A stretch of DNA of 8,245 nucleotides from assembly GCA_051745935.1 (NCBI GenBank), contig JBNJEM010000344.1, positions 1 through 8,245 of the forward strand, read 5' to 3'. Under the pieces are notes generated by a model. The model did not search any database. It saw only the letters and a list, made by a program, of their open reading frames with translations, and was not told the origin of the DNA. This DNA comes from JBNJEM01 sp051745935. GTDB lineage: Bacteria; Planctomycetota; Planctomycetia; Pirellulales; Pirellulaceae. Positions within the stretch are counted from its first letter, which is position 1, and every line of letters begins with the position of its first letter. The position numbers were made by a program, and so were the translations under genes. Below are positions 1 to 6,386 of this stretch, piece by piece.

Positions 1-75
1 TGTCCGATTTTCGGGTTTTTCATCAGCCCAGTGCCACGCACGGTTTCCGCTCTGCCTAAAACAGAACAGGCACAT
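1..75 (-). CDS. possible partial gene running off the left edge (start end only)
   Basis: The minus strand has an ATG at 75-73 preceded by a textbook Shine-Dalgarno AAGGAG (88-83) at a spacing of 7 bases, and the frame stays open for all 25 codons to the window edge (it begins MCLFCFRQSGNRAWHW). The fragment is too short to assign to any family and shows no signal peptide. It lies in the same direction as the exported glycosidase, about 190 bases downstream of its stop, so it could be the next gene in that direction. A second ATG on the same strand at 23-21, in another frame, gives MKNPKIG, which looks like a typical lysine-rich protein start but has no clear ribosome binding site. Only one of the two can be the real start, and it is possible that neither is. 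Confidence 0.28.
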   Translation of the reverse strand, partial: MCLFCFRQSGNRAWHWADEKPENRT

Positions 76-91
76 TCGTGGTCTCCTTCAT

Positions 92-131
92 TCGCGCGGT
101 GTGAAGAAGCCCGCTTTTAGGGCCCGCGCGA
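92..131 (-). terminator. inverted repeat, possible terminator after the glycosidase gene
   Basis: TCGCGCGG (92-99) and CCGCGCGA (124-131) are perfect 8-bp complementary arms. Inside them GCCC (109-112) pairs with GGGC (120-123), giving a stacked 12-bp stem with one one-sided internal loop at 100-108. It lies about 130 bases after the glycosidase stop and just before the candidate start at 75. On the minus strand the inner GGGC is followed by TTCTTC, a poor T tract, so intrinsic termination is only possible. An RNA-stabilising 3' hairpin is an alternative. Confidence 0.3.
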
Positions 132-261
132 GTGCGGTTGACCGCGAATACGGCCTGGGGCGTAAGTTCGTCGGATGCTCGCGGTGTCGGCATAAATCGA
201 TCGTGGAAAAGTCCAGCTTTGGGGCTTCAATCGGGTAAAATGGCGGCCCCTTGTCATCGCA

Positions 262-3200
262 TCACTCGGCGATCTTCCATTCCAGGATCCCGCCGGAGAA
301 GTCTGGCTGCAGCTGAACGGTCAACCGCAAGGCGGTGGTTTTCACGGGTTCAAAATCAACGGAATTCCATTCGTCGGCCGACGCCGACAACTGGGTGGCA
401 CCCGGTACCGGCTGCCACGTGTCGTCGTCCCTGTAAAGCAAGCTCCAAGACCGCGGCACGCGGCACTGTCCAACGCCCGTGTCGTCAAACCAGAAAACCG
501 AGACCTGGGATACCTTTCGAGCCTCCTCGAAATCGTACTGGACCCACTCTTCGGTGCCCTTGTGATCCCACCATGTGAATCGGGGAATGGACTGATCGCC
601 GCTTTTATCGGAAGCGAGCTGATCACAGAGCGCGGCCAGGTTGTCCGAGCGGTGGATATGTGAAGCACTGCATTCGTACAGTGGCGGCTTTGGATGAGCG
701 ACCGGCTGCCACTGGTGAGCATCCGCGCGGTCGCTGGCAACCGGAAAAGAGCTGATTCGCAGCCGTGCCGCTCCCATTGGAATCAGCGAAATGTCCTCGA
801 CCGGGGACTCTGTTTTCGCGGGGCTGTCCTGCAGCGGGGCGCACAGCCGGTGCCGATCGAGTGTCCATTCGGGTATCCGCCGCCCCTTGGTCTTGATCAG
901 CAGCGGGGTCCCTTCGTGGGTCCACGGCATGTTGTTCCGCGGCCATTCTCTCTTGACCAGCTCGAAAGAGAACGCGGCATTATCGTTGTTGAGTGCCAGG
1001 GCATAGTTCCATGGCGAGCCCGGATGGATTTCCCAGGCGGGCCATTTGTCCGTGCCGCCTGAACGAATCTTCTTTTCTTCGATTTTCAGCGAGTATGTCA
1101 GTGGTCCGCGTTTGACCGAAACACTGTCGTGGTTCTTCTTCCATCGCCGGACCGAAATATCCATGGGCATGACCCACTCAATGGCGTCGGCGTTTTGCCA
1201 GCGACACCGAATCCTGACGTACTCCCCCGGTCCCGCCGTCACCGGATGGGATTGGCCGTTGACCTTCAGCCGCGGCTGCTCGCACCAACCCGGAACGCGG
1301 AGATAAACGGGAAACGCCACGGGGTTATCGGTGGCAATGGTGAATTCCACGGTTTCACCAAATGGGTAATGTGTCCGCTGTTCAATGGTTACTTCCTCGC
1401 CTTCAGGCCCCACCTTTGCCGTTGTTTCCGAAGCACCGTACAGCACGCAGGCCAGACCATTGTCGCGGGTGGCGTACCACAAGTGCTGGGAATAATAGGG
1501 CCAGCCGTGTCCAAAGTTATGCTGGCAGCAGCGATGACGGTGGGGGTTCATGTGGAACATGGGACCGCCGTTTTGGATGCCGGGCCGGTGAGACTGGGCA
1601 TCGGACAGCGGCTGATTCGGCGCGGTGAGATATCGGATCGCTTTCATGTCGGCGGTCAGGGCCGCTGGCAACGAATTAAAGGCCACGTCCTCACAGCGGT
1701 CAGCCCAGACCAAATCGCCGGTAATCGCGATCAATGTCTCGTCGCTGAACATTTTCTCGACCATTCCGCAGGTTTCGACGCATTGCCGCGGATCGTCGTA
1801 CCCCTCACGGGCATTTTCGTCGGCACCAAACATGCCGCCCGGCACCTGTCCGTAGAGTCGCCGTACTTTGCTCCAGTTTCGGTAGGCCGACCGCAAGTCG
1901 GATTTCTCACCCGACTGCAACCACCAGGTCGCTGCTTCACCAAACGCTTGCGAAATATTCACGTTGTGCCAGTTGATCACGTCCTCGTCCCAACGGGCGG
2001 TTCGCTCATGGTTCTTTTCGGCGAGTTCGAGCAGCCATTTCCCGCCGGTCCGGTTGTAGAGCCAATAGATGCTGTGAAGGATGTCGCCGCCCCGCATCCT
2101 GGGCCAGTAACCGACGAGGTACTCGTCTTTGGGAACCGTCCTCAAGTACTGAAAATAGCGTGTCATCAACTCAATGACGCGATCGTCCCCGGTCGCTTCA
2201 TGGTAGTCCCGCAGACAGAACAGCATGATGGCGTTGGGCCACAGATCCTCGCGTCCCTCCAGCCGGGTCGCCACTCCACCTCGCGACTTATCCGGCCCGA
2301 ACCAGCCATCCTCTTTCTGGTTGTTGATCGCCCCTTCAATCCAGATCCGTGCCTCCTTGATCATGCGGGAATCGTTCAAAACGTAGCCGCAGTTCAGGTA
2401 TCCTTTGAGCCAATATGGGACTTCCTCCCAACCGTGTTCGCCTTCCCCCTCAGAGCTCAGCCACGAGTTGTTCTCCTTTTGGAGAAAACGGCTGATTTCC
2501 CCCAGGTGGCCGTGAAAGCCATCGGCCTGTAAACGCAGCTTCTTGCGCAACCAACCTTTGGGTTCAATCGAACCGATCGGAAGTTTGATCAGCGCGGATT
2601 TCCGAAGCGGGGGCCGATTGGATACGTAATGCGAATTAGTCGCGTCAAGATCGGAAAACGGGACATCGCAGCCCGCCACCTCGATCTCCTCGGAAGCCAC
2701 CGCGACGCGCGGACGGGTCAACGCCGTCCACAGCTCGTACCCTTTCTCATTCAAGTGGAGGCCGTCGGGAGCGAAGAGTTCCGGGGACGGTTTGCCGTCC
2801 TGCCCGATCATGGGCGTATCACTATCGATGTATGACAATAAATCGTCGCCCTCGATCACTTCCTTGATCAGCCCGTTCGCGGCTCTCATTTCGTCGACCA
2901 GTTCCCACCGCCTTATGCTGGGCTTGATGGCAATGAATGAGATCTTCGTGTCCGGAAGATTCCGGTGGACGATATCGACCAACTTCGTGAAGTCCTCCGC
3001 CACCGTTTCGGGGGCCTTGCCCGCCGCGATATCATTGTCCCCCGCGTAGAAGACAATGTGTCGGGGCTTGTAAGGCAAGATAACACGGTCCGCGAAAGCA
3101 ACACTGTCACTGATATGGGAGCCTCCAAACCCGCGGTTGATTGTTTCCAGCTCGGGGAAGTACCGTGACAAATCCCACCCCTTTATGCTTGACGATCCGA

Positions 3201-3372
3201 TAAAGAGGATTGCATGCTTCGGAGGTGGGTCGGATTGATCGCGATTCTCGAATTCCTGGATCGCGTCTTCCCACCGAGACGCTTCGGGGAATTCACCCGC
3301 CGCTGGGCAAGCAGTGGCCAGGACGCAATGAAGGCAAACAACAATCCCCACCCATACCGTCTTCATCTTCAT
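262..3372 (-). CDS. exported SGNH esterase + GH127 (DUF1680) beta-L-arabinofuranosidase-like protein
   Basis: Predicted 1036-residue secreted enzyme, probably a deacylating arabinofuranosidase. Numbering is from the chosen ATG at 3372. Residues 1-27 form a Sec signal peptide (MKMKTVWVGIVVCLHCVLATA). Residues about 50-220 are an SGNH/GDSL hydrolase with all four blocks: GSSS with likely nucleophile Ser61, NRGFGG (79-84), GDND with Asn113, and DGLH with Asp203 and His206. Residues about 258-840 match GH127. ETCG (Glu533, Cys535) and RCC (Cys615, Cys616) correspond to the zinc ligands and cysteine nucleophile known from HypBA1 of Bifidobacterium; Glu519 or Glu523 may be the acid/base. Residues about 898-1036 resemble an F5/8C (discoidin-like) carbohydrate-binding domain (FTWWDHKGTEEWVQYDF). 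The frame opens at a GTG at 3465, but that extension has no signal peptide and overlaps a promoter-like -10 box, so the ATG is preferred, although it has no good Shine-Dalgarno. Typical GH127 proteins are about 650 residues; the extra length is the esterase and the C-terminal domain. The exact sugar substrate is inferred. Confidence 0.88.
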   Translation of the reverse strand: MKMKTVWVGIVVCLHCVLATACPAAGEFPEASRWEDAIQEFENRDQSDPPPKHAILFIGSSSIKGWDLSRYFPELETINRGFGGSHISDSVAFADRVILPYKPRHIVFYAGDNDIAAGKAPETVAEDFTKLVDIVHRNLPDTKISFIAIKPSIRRWELVDEMRAANGLIKEVIEGDDLLSYIDSDTPMIGQDGKPSPELFAPDGLHLNEKGYELWTALTRPRVAVASEEIEVAGCDVPFSDLDATNSHYVSNRPPLRKSALIKLPIGSIEPKGWLRKKLRLQADGFHGHLGEISRFLQKENNSWLSSEGEGEHGWEEVPYWLKGYLNCGYVLNDSRMIKEARIWIEGAINNQKEDGWFGPDKSRGGVATRLEGREDLWPNAIMLFCLRDYHEATGDDRVIELMTRYFQYLRTVPKDEYLVGYWPRMRGGDILHSIYWLYNRTGGKWLLELAEKNHERTARWDEDVINWHNVNISQAFGEAATWWLQSGEKSDLRSAYRNWSKVRRLYGQVPGGMFGADENAREGYDDPRQCVETCGMVEKMFSDETLIAITGDLVWADRCEDVAFNSLPAALTADMKAIRYLTAPNQPLSDAQSHRPGIQNGGPMFHMNPHRHRCCQHNFGHGWPYYSQHLWYATRDNGLACVLYGASETTAKVGPEGEEVTIEQRTHYPFGETVEFTIATDNPVAFPVYLRVPGWCEQPRLKVNGQSHPVTAGPGEYVRIRCRWQNADAIEWVMPMDISVRRWKKNHDSVSVKRGPLTYSLKIEEKKIRSGGTDKWPAWEIHPGSPWNYALALNNDNAAFSFELVKREWPRNNMPWTHEGTPLLIKTKGRRIPEWTLDRHRLCAPLQDSPAKTESPVEDISLIPMGAARLRISSFPVASDRADAHQWQPVAHPKPPLYECSASHIHRSDNLAALCDQLASDKSGDQSIPRFTWWDHKGTEEWVQYDFEEARKVSQVSVFWFDDTGVGQCRVPRSWSLLYRDDDTWQPVPGATQLSASADEWNSVDFEPVKTTALRLTVQLQPDFSGGILEWKIAE

Positions 3373-3420
3373 GTTGCACGTACAATTCAAAAAGGGCCAT
3401 GAAGTCCGTGTAAGAACCCG

Positions 3421-3448
3421 GGCCGGTCGCGAGACCGCGACACCGGCC
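3421..3448 (-). other. very stable GC-rich hairpin between glnK and the glycosidase
   Basis: GGCCGGTCGCG (3421-3431) pairs with CGCGA (3436-3440) and CCGGCC (3443-3448), with a four-base loop AGAC and a two-base bulge CA: eleven pairs, nearly all G-C. It lies 54-81 bases past the glnK stop and 49-76 bases before the glycosidase ATG. No T tract follows on the minus strand (CGGGTTCTTAC), so simple intrinsic termination is doubtful. If the promoter at 3456-3484 is real, this hairpin would be at the very 5' end of the glycosidase transcript, where it could protect the RNA. Confidence 0.5.
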
Positions 3449-3455
3449 GGCTCGC

Positions 3456-3484
3456 ATTCTATCACGGCGAGGCGCCGCCGCCAA
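3456..3484 (-). promoter_or_regulatory. candidate sigma-70 promoter for the glycosidase gene
   Basis: Read on the minus strand: -35 TTGGCG (3484-3479, four of six matches), spacer of exactly 17 bases, then TGA-TAGAAT (3464-3456), an extended -10 with five of six matches. Transcription would start near 3449, leaving a leader of about 77 bases before the ATG at 3372. It lies in the gap between glnK and the glycosidase, where a separate promoter would be expected. Promoter consensus in this lineage is not certain, so this is sequence similarity only. Confidence 0.4.
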
Positions 3485-3501
3485 CCAAAGACGAGCGATT
3501 T

Positions 3502-3840
3502 TCACAGCGTGCTTTCGCCCGTCTCGCCGGTTCGGATGCGAATGGTGTCGGCGATTTCGTGGACGAAGATTTTCCCGTCCCCGACTTCTCCGGTCTTTGC
3601 CGCCTCGACAATGGCCTTGGCGGCCTGCTGGAAGTCGCCGTCCGCCACCACCACCTCGACCTTGATTTTGGGAATGAAATCCACCTGGTACTCGGTCCCG
3701 CGATACGTTTCCGTATGGCCTTTCTGCCGGCCAAACCCCCGGACCTCCGTGATTGTCATTCCATGGATGCCCTGTTCGACGAGCGCGTCCTTCACCTCGT
3801 CGAGTTTGTGGTGTCGGACGATTGCTTCGATCTTCTTCAT
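3502..3840 (-). CDS. glnK: nitrogen regulatory P-II protein
   Basis: A 112-residue P-II protein, exactly the family length and close to E. coli GlnB/GlnK throughout. The trimer senses ATP/ADP and 2-oxoglutarate and relays nitrogen status to partners. Visible signatures: T-loop GRQKGHTETYRGTEY (37-51) with the uridylylation target Tyr51 and Arg47, the residue that enters the AmtB pore in the E. coli GlnK-AmtB complex; the nucleotide-binding B loop TGEVGDGKIFV (83-93) with Lys90; and the C-loop RIRTGE (101-106) with Arg101 and Arg103. It follows amtB by 8 bases, with GAGGTG (3850-3845) as ribosome binding site overlapping the amtB stop, so translation is probably coupled. Pairing with amtB favours the name glnK over glnB; sequence alone cannot separate them. 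Its membrane partner would be the adjacent AmtB, which it blocks when nitrogen is plentiful. Thr49 sits where cyanobacterial P-II has the phosphorylated Ser49, but nothing suggests phosphorylation here. Confidence 0.96.
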   Translation of the reverse strand: MKKIEAIVRHHKLDEVKDALVEQGIHGMTITEVRGFGRQKGHTETYRGTEYQVDFIPKIKVEVVVADGDFQQAAKAIVEAAKTGEVGDGKIFVHEIADTIRIRTGETGESTL

Positions 3841-3848
3841 CGATCACC

Positions 3849-5246
3849 TCACTTTTCTGGCAGACCATAGGCGTGCATGCCGTGTTCACCAATATCCAAT
3901 CCCTCCATCTCTTCCTCTCGGGAAACACGCAGTATCCCGCACGCCTTGAGAGTCATGAACAGGGCGAACATACTCACGAACGCCCAAACGGGAATGGCCA
4001 CGGACCCGACGACTTGATGCACGAGGTTCTTTTCCGCTCCAAACATGCCGGTGGCGATGCCGCCCCAGATGCCGCACAGGCCGTGCACCGGCCACGCCCC
4101 CACCGGGTCATCGATTCTCCACTTGTCGAGCAGAACGATGCCGCAAACAACCAGCACGCCCGCCACCGCTCCGATGATAATGGCCGACACATTGGCGACG
4201 CAATCACAGTTCGCGGTAATTCCCACCAGACCGGCCAGGGCGCCGTTCAAGGCCATCGACAGGTCTGGCTTTTTGAATACCACCCACCCGGTGATCATGG
4301 CGAGCAGCGCGCCGGCCGCCGCCGCCAGCGTGGTGTTAACGGCAATCAGTACCGTCGCGTTGGTGTTAGCCGATCCGGTAAACGCCAACTGGCTTCCCGG
4401 ATTGAATCCATACCAACCCACCCAAAGAATGAAGACCCCCAACGCCGCGATCGGCAAGTTGTGTCCCGGGATCGCTCGCGATTTCCCCTGTGGGGAGTAG
4501 CGGCCGAGCCTGGGCCCCAGGGCGATCGCGCCGGCCAGACCGGCGAAGCCGCCCACGGCGTGAACGACCAGTGAACCGGCGAAATCGTGAAAACCGAGCG
4601 CGTCAAGCCAACCGCCACCCCATTGCCAGAAACCGCCAATCGGGTAAATCAGCCCCGTCAGCACCGCGCTGTAAACCAAATACCCGCTGAACTTCATCCG
4701 CCCGGCAACGGCTCCCGAAACAATCGTGGCCGCCGTCGCCGCGAAGGCCACTTGGAACAGCCAGTCCACTTGCGGATGCAGCGTGCCGGCCGAAACGGAC
4801 TCTCCTTCGGCGAGCGTTTCGCTGATACCAAATCCCCCCCAGGCGAAAAGGCCGCCGGCGACGTTGCTCCCATACATCAAGTTGTAACCGATCACGTAGA
4901 AGAGCAGAACGCCGATGCTGAGGTCCATGAGGTTCTTGAATAAGATGTTGACCGCGTTCTTGGATTCATTGAAGCCGCACTCCACCATGGAGAACCCCGC
5001 CTGCATGAACAAGACGAGCACGGCCGAAATGAACAAGATCAAGTTGTCGATGGCGTAGGCATTCTCCGACGCCGTCGGCGGCACCGGCGCATCCTCCAAA
5101 GTCTTCTCGCTGGCCGGTTTCTCCACGTGGCTAGCGAGTGGCCGCGAGGATGGATCCTCCGCCGCGGACACCCGCGTCACGCCACAAAACGCGAGCAGTA
5201 CGATAAGCATTAACCGACTGACGATGATGTGTCTCTTAACCGCCAT
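3849..5246 (-). CDS. amtB: ammonium channel protein (Amt/MEP/Rh family)
   Basis: A 465-residue inner-membrane ammonium channel with about eleven transmembrane helices. Residues 1-29 are a signal peptide (cleavage near VSAAE), followed by an unusually long polar, proline- and glutamate-containing stretch (30-62) before the first membrane segment. Functional residues recognisable by comparison with E. coli AmtB: Phe gate Phe168 (FQVAF) and Phe281 (WYGFNPGS), Trp209, recruitment aspartate Asp221 in the family signature DFAGSLVVH, and the twin histidines His229 and His388 (PVHGLCG). The C-terminal cytoplasmic tail (GLDIGEHGMHAY, 449-460) is the conserved segment involved in gating and P-II contact. 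Start: ATG with GGAG (5258-5255) 8 bases upstream. It is the first gene of an amtB-glnK operon; the order is the reverse of E. coli glnK-amtB. A sigma-54 promoter lies about 100 bases upstream, fitting induction by nitrogen limitation. No catalytic residue is missing. Confidence 0.96.
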   Translation of the reverse strand: MAVKRHIIVSRLMLIVLLAFCGVTRVSAAEDPSSRPLASHVEKPASEKTLEDAPVPPTASENAYAIDNLILFISAVLVLFMQAGFSMVECGFNESKNAVNILFKNLMDLSIGVLLFYVIGYNLMYGSNVAGGLFAWGGFGISETLAEGESVSAGTLHPQVDWLFQVAFAATAATIVSGAVAGRMKFSGYLVYSAVLTGLIYPIGGFWQWGGGWLDALGFHDFAGSLVVHAVGGFAGLAGAIALGPRLGRYSPQGKSRAIPGHNLPIAALGVFILWVGWYGFNPGSQLAFTGSANTNATVLIAVNTTLAAAAGALLAMITGWVVFKKPDLSMALNGALAGLVGITANCDCVANVSAIIIGAVAGVLVVCGIVLLDKWRIDDPVGAWPVHGLCGIWGGIATGMFGAEKNLVHQVVGSVAIPVWAFVSMFALFMTLKACGILRVSREEEMEGLDIGEHGMHAYGLPEK

Positions 5247-5352
5247 CTGTTTCGCTCCGGATCGGTGAACGTCTAACTTTCCTCAGGCCATGCCCGGGAC
5301 GCAACGGCATGCGACGAGCCACGGGACTCGCCCGATCACGAAGACGGCGGAT

Positions 5353-5370
5353 TTGCAAGTCCCGTGCCGA
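5353..5370 (-). promoter_or_regulatory. sigma-54 (-24/-12) promoter of amtB-glnK
   Basis: The minus strand reads TCGGCACGGGACTTGCAA from 5370 to 5353. Against the sigma-54 consensus YTGGCACGRNNNTTGCW it matches every defined position except one (C for T before GG), including the invariant GG (5368-5367) and GC (5356-5355) separated by exactly 10 bases. The start of transcription would be near 5343, giving a leader of about 97 bases before amtB. Sigma-54 control of glnK/amtB operons is classical for nitrogen limitation, so sequence and context agree. Such promoters need an activator ATPase (NtrC-like) encoded elsewhere. Confidence 0.75.
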
Positions 5371-5407
5371 AAGAGCAACCGCCGCGCGCGAAGGACCTGC
5401 CAGGCGT

Positions 5408-5430
5408 GCCGTGAACGGGATGGTCACGGC
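5408..5430. promoter_or_regulatory. dyad upstream of the sigma-54 promoter, possible activator site
   Basis: GCCGTGA (5408-5414) and TCACGGC (5424-5430) form a perfect 7+7 bp inverted repeat with a 9-base spacer. Its centre is about 76 bases upstream of the predicted amtB transcription start, in the zone where enhancer-binding activators or an architectural protein could bind. It does not match the enterobacterial NtrC site (TGCACC-N5-GGTGCA), so the binding protein is unknown. It could also be a chance hairpin. Confidence 0.35.
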
Positions 5431-5776
5431 CTGTTTCGGGCGCTGAAATACCCGCTCCGCCGCGCCCCGGAACCAACGTGGCGCCCACCGCGTCGAGCCG
5501 GACGGATTCCGGCATAAGTCGTTCAGAGACCATTACTTGCACCACGTTCCTTTGGGCTGCTTTCCGCGTACCACGGGCCGAATTCAAAATGAAACCGCGG
5601 CTTGCAAGGAGAACACCGCCGGAATGAATGGCTTTCGCCCCGTTTTTTGCCACTCGCGGCGCGACGCCACCCACCGCGACTTTGGAAAAGCACAATAACC
5701 GCGCACTCGGGGCCCAAGGACTGAGCACCGAAGCGGTCCTGTTCCAGGAATGGATCCTAACGTTGCGAAAAGTATA

Positions 5777-5923
5777 TGTAGGACGGGTCTCCAGGCCCGT
5801 CTTTTCAAGTACGAGATCGTACTTGATCTGTTGTCCGCGGATCTCACGAAATGTGAGATCTTCAAACAACCGCAAAAAGACATTTATGCGCTGTAAAAGA
5901 CGGGCCTGGAGACCCGTCCTACA
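5777..5923. repeat. 147-bp palindromic element with perfect 29-bp inverted ends
   Basis: The left arm (5777-5805, starting TGTAGGACGGGTCTCC) and the right arm (5895-5923, ending GGAGACCCGTCCTACA) are exact reverse complements over 29 bp. Each arm is also a near-perfect palindrome by itself: GACGGGTC pairs with GGCCCGTC through one T-G wobble around a TCCA loop. Between them lie two more hairpins: TCAAGTACGA/TCGTACTTGA (5805-5814 and 5817-5826) and GATCTCAC/GTGAGATC (5840-5847 and 5853-5860), the latter enclosed by GTTGT/ACAAC (5830-5834 and 5866-5870). No coding capacity of its own and no target-site duplication is seen. It resembles a paired REP/BIME-type element or a small non-autonomous element; it may fold into a compact structured RNA if transcribed. 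Confidence 0.85.
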
Positions 5924-6300
5924 CCGTCTTTATGCAACAATAGGGTGGATTATGGGACGATGGAACAGCGGCCAGTGGCGTTTAGCACCGGAACCTTGGC
6001 AAAGAACGCATATTTCAGGCGGTTGGATTTTTCCGGGTAAAAAGCTGCCCGACGCAAGCCGTCCTCCCGTTGGTCGGACTCGCGGCGGAAAAAGTCATCC
6101 GGGACCGGTATAAAACTTCCCGGGACCAGCGCCGGGACATCTCATGCGCACTCCCGTGGGCCAATCCGCGTGGCGGCATCCGAGAACGGCTGCGCCGATC
6201 CTTACCGGGTGGCAGCATTGTTCAATCGCTCGATAACCCGCCACGCATTTTTGCAATGCACCACCAAGGCGGGGCCCGAGAGGGTCGCCGTTGATCGAGT

Positions 6301-6330
6301 TTGACAGTATCCTTTGGTTACGGCTATGCT
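6301..6330 (+). promoter_or_regulatory. sigma-70-type promoter of cstA
   Basis: TTGACA (6301-6306) is a perfect -35 box; TATGCT (6325-6330) matches the -10 box at four of six positions, with an 18-base spacer. Transcription would start near 6337, giving a leader of about 50 bases before the cstA ATG. In E. coli, cstA responds to cAMP-CRP; I see no clear CRP-type TGTGA-N6-TCACA site here. Confidence 0.6.
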
Positions 6331-6386
6331 GACACGATGCGATTTCGCGGCTGAAGTGATCCGGGACGCCTTGAGGAGACCAGTGA

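Larger units (their letters stand above)
5247..6386. other. 1.14 kb divergent intergenic region between amtB and cstA
   Basis: No convincing gene on either strand. Open frames here either overlap the palindromic repeat or lack a ribosome binding site and any recognisable domain. From left to right it holds the amtB leader (5247 to about 5344, with a small CATGCC/GGCATG hairpin at 5289-5311), a sigma-54 promoter (5353-5370), a dyad (5408-5430), an unexplained stretch (5431-5776), a palindromic repeat element (5777-5923), another unexplained stretch (5924-6300) with three CCGGGAC repeats at 6099, 6120 and 6132, and a sigma-70 promoter (6301-6330) for cstA. The two unexplained stretches of about 350 and 380 bases show nothing further that I can support. 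Confidence 0.6.

Noticed and set aside
1129..2532. Long open frame of 467 codons on the plus strand
   Set aside because: It lies entirely antisense to the glycosidase gene, which has clear catalytic motifs. It has no recognisable domain and is the usual mirror frame of a GC-rich gene.
3371..4574. Plus-strand open frames opposite glnK and amtB
   Set aside because: They are antisense to two unmistakable genes, have no family resemblance, and show low-complexity composition rich in Arg, His and Pro.
5538..5543. TGCACC, a half-site of the NtrC binding sequence
   Set aside because: The matching GGTGCA half is absent at the required spacing, so a lone six-base match is not evidence.
5336..5883. 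Minus-strand frames of 99 and 179 codons starting in the repeat element
   Set aside because: The first codons come from the palindromic repeat, there is no ribosome binding site or domain, and the longer frame runs across the sigma-54 promoter.
5771..5929. Target-site duplication flanking the palindromic element
   Set aside because: The flanks (AGTATA on the left, CCGTCT on the right) do not match, so recent transposition is not supported.
5628..6113. Plus-strand frame of 161 codons through the repeat element
   Set aside because: It reads through both arms of the inverted repeat and has no recognisable protein features.
6109..6114. TATAAA as a possible -10 box upstream of cstA
   Set aside because: No -35-like sequence lies 16-18 bases upstream, and the TTGACA promoter at 6301 explains cstA expression better.
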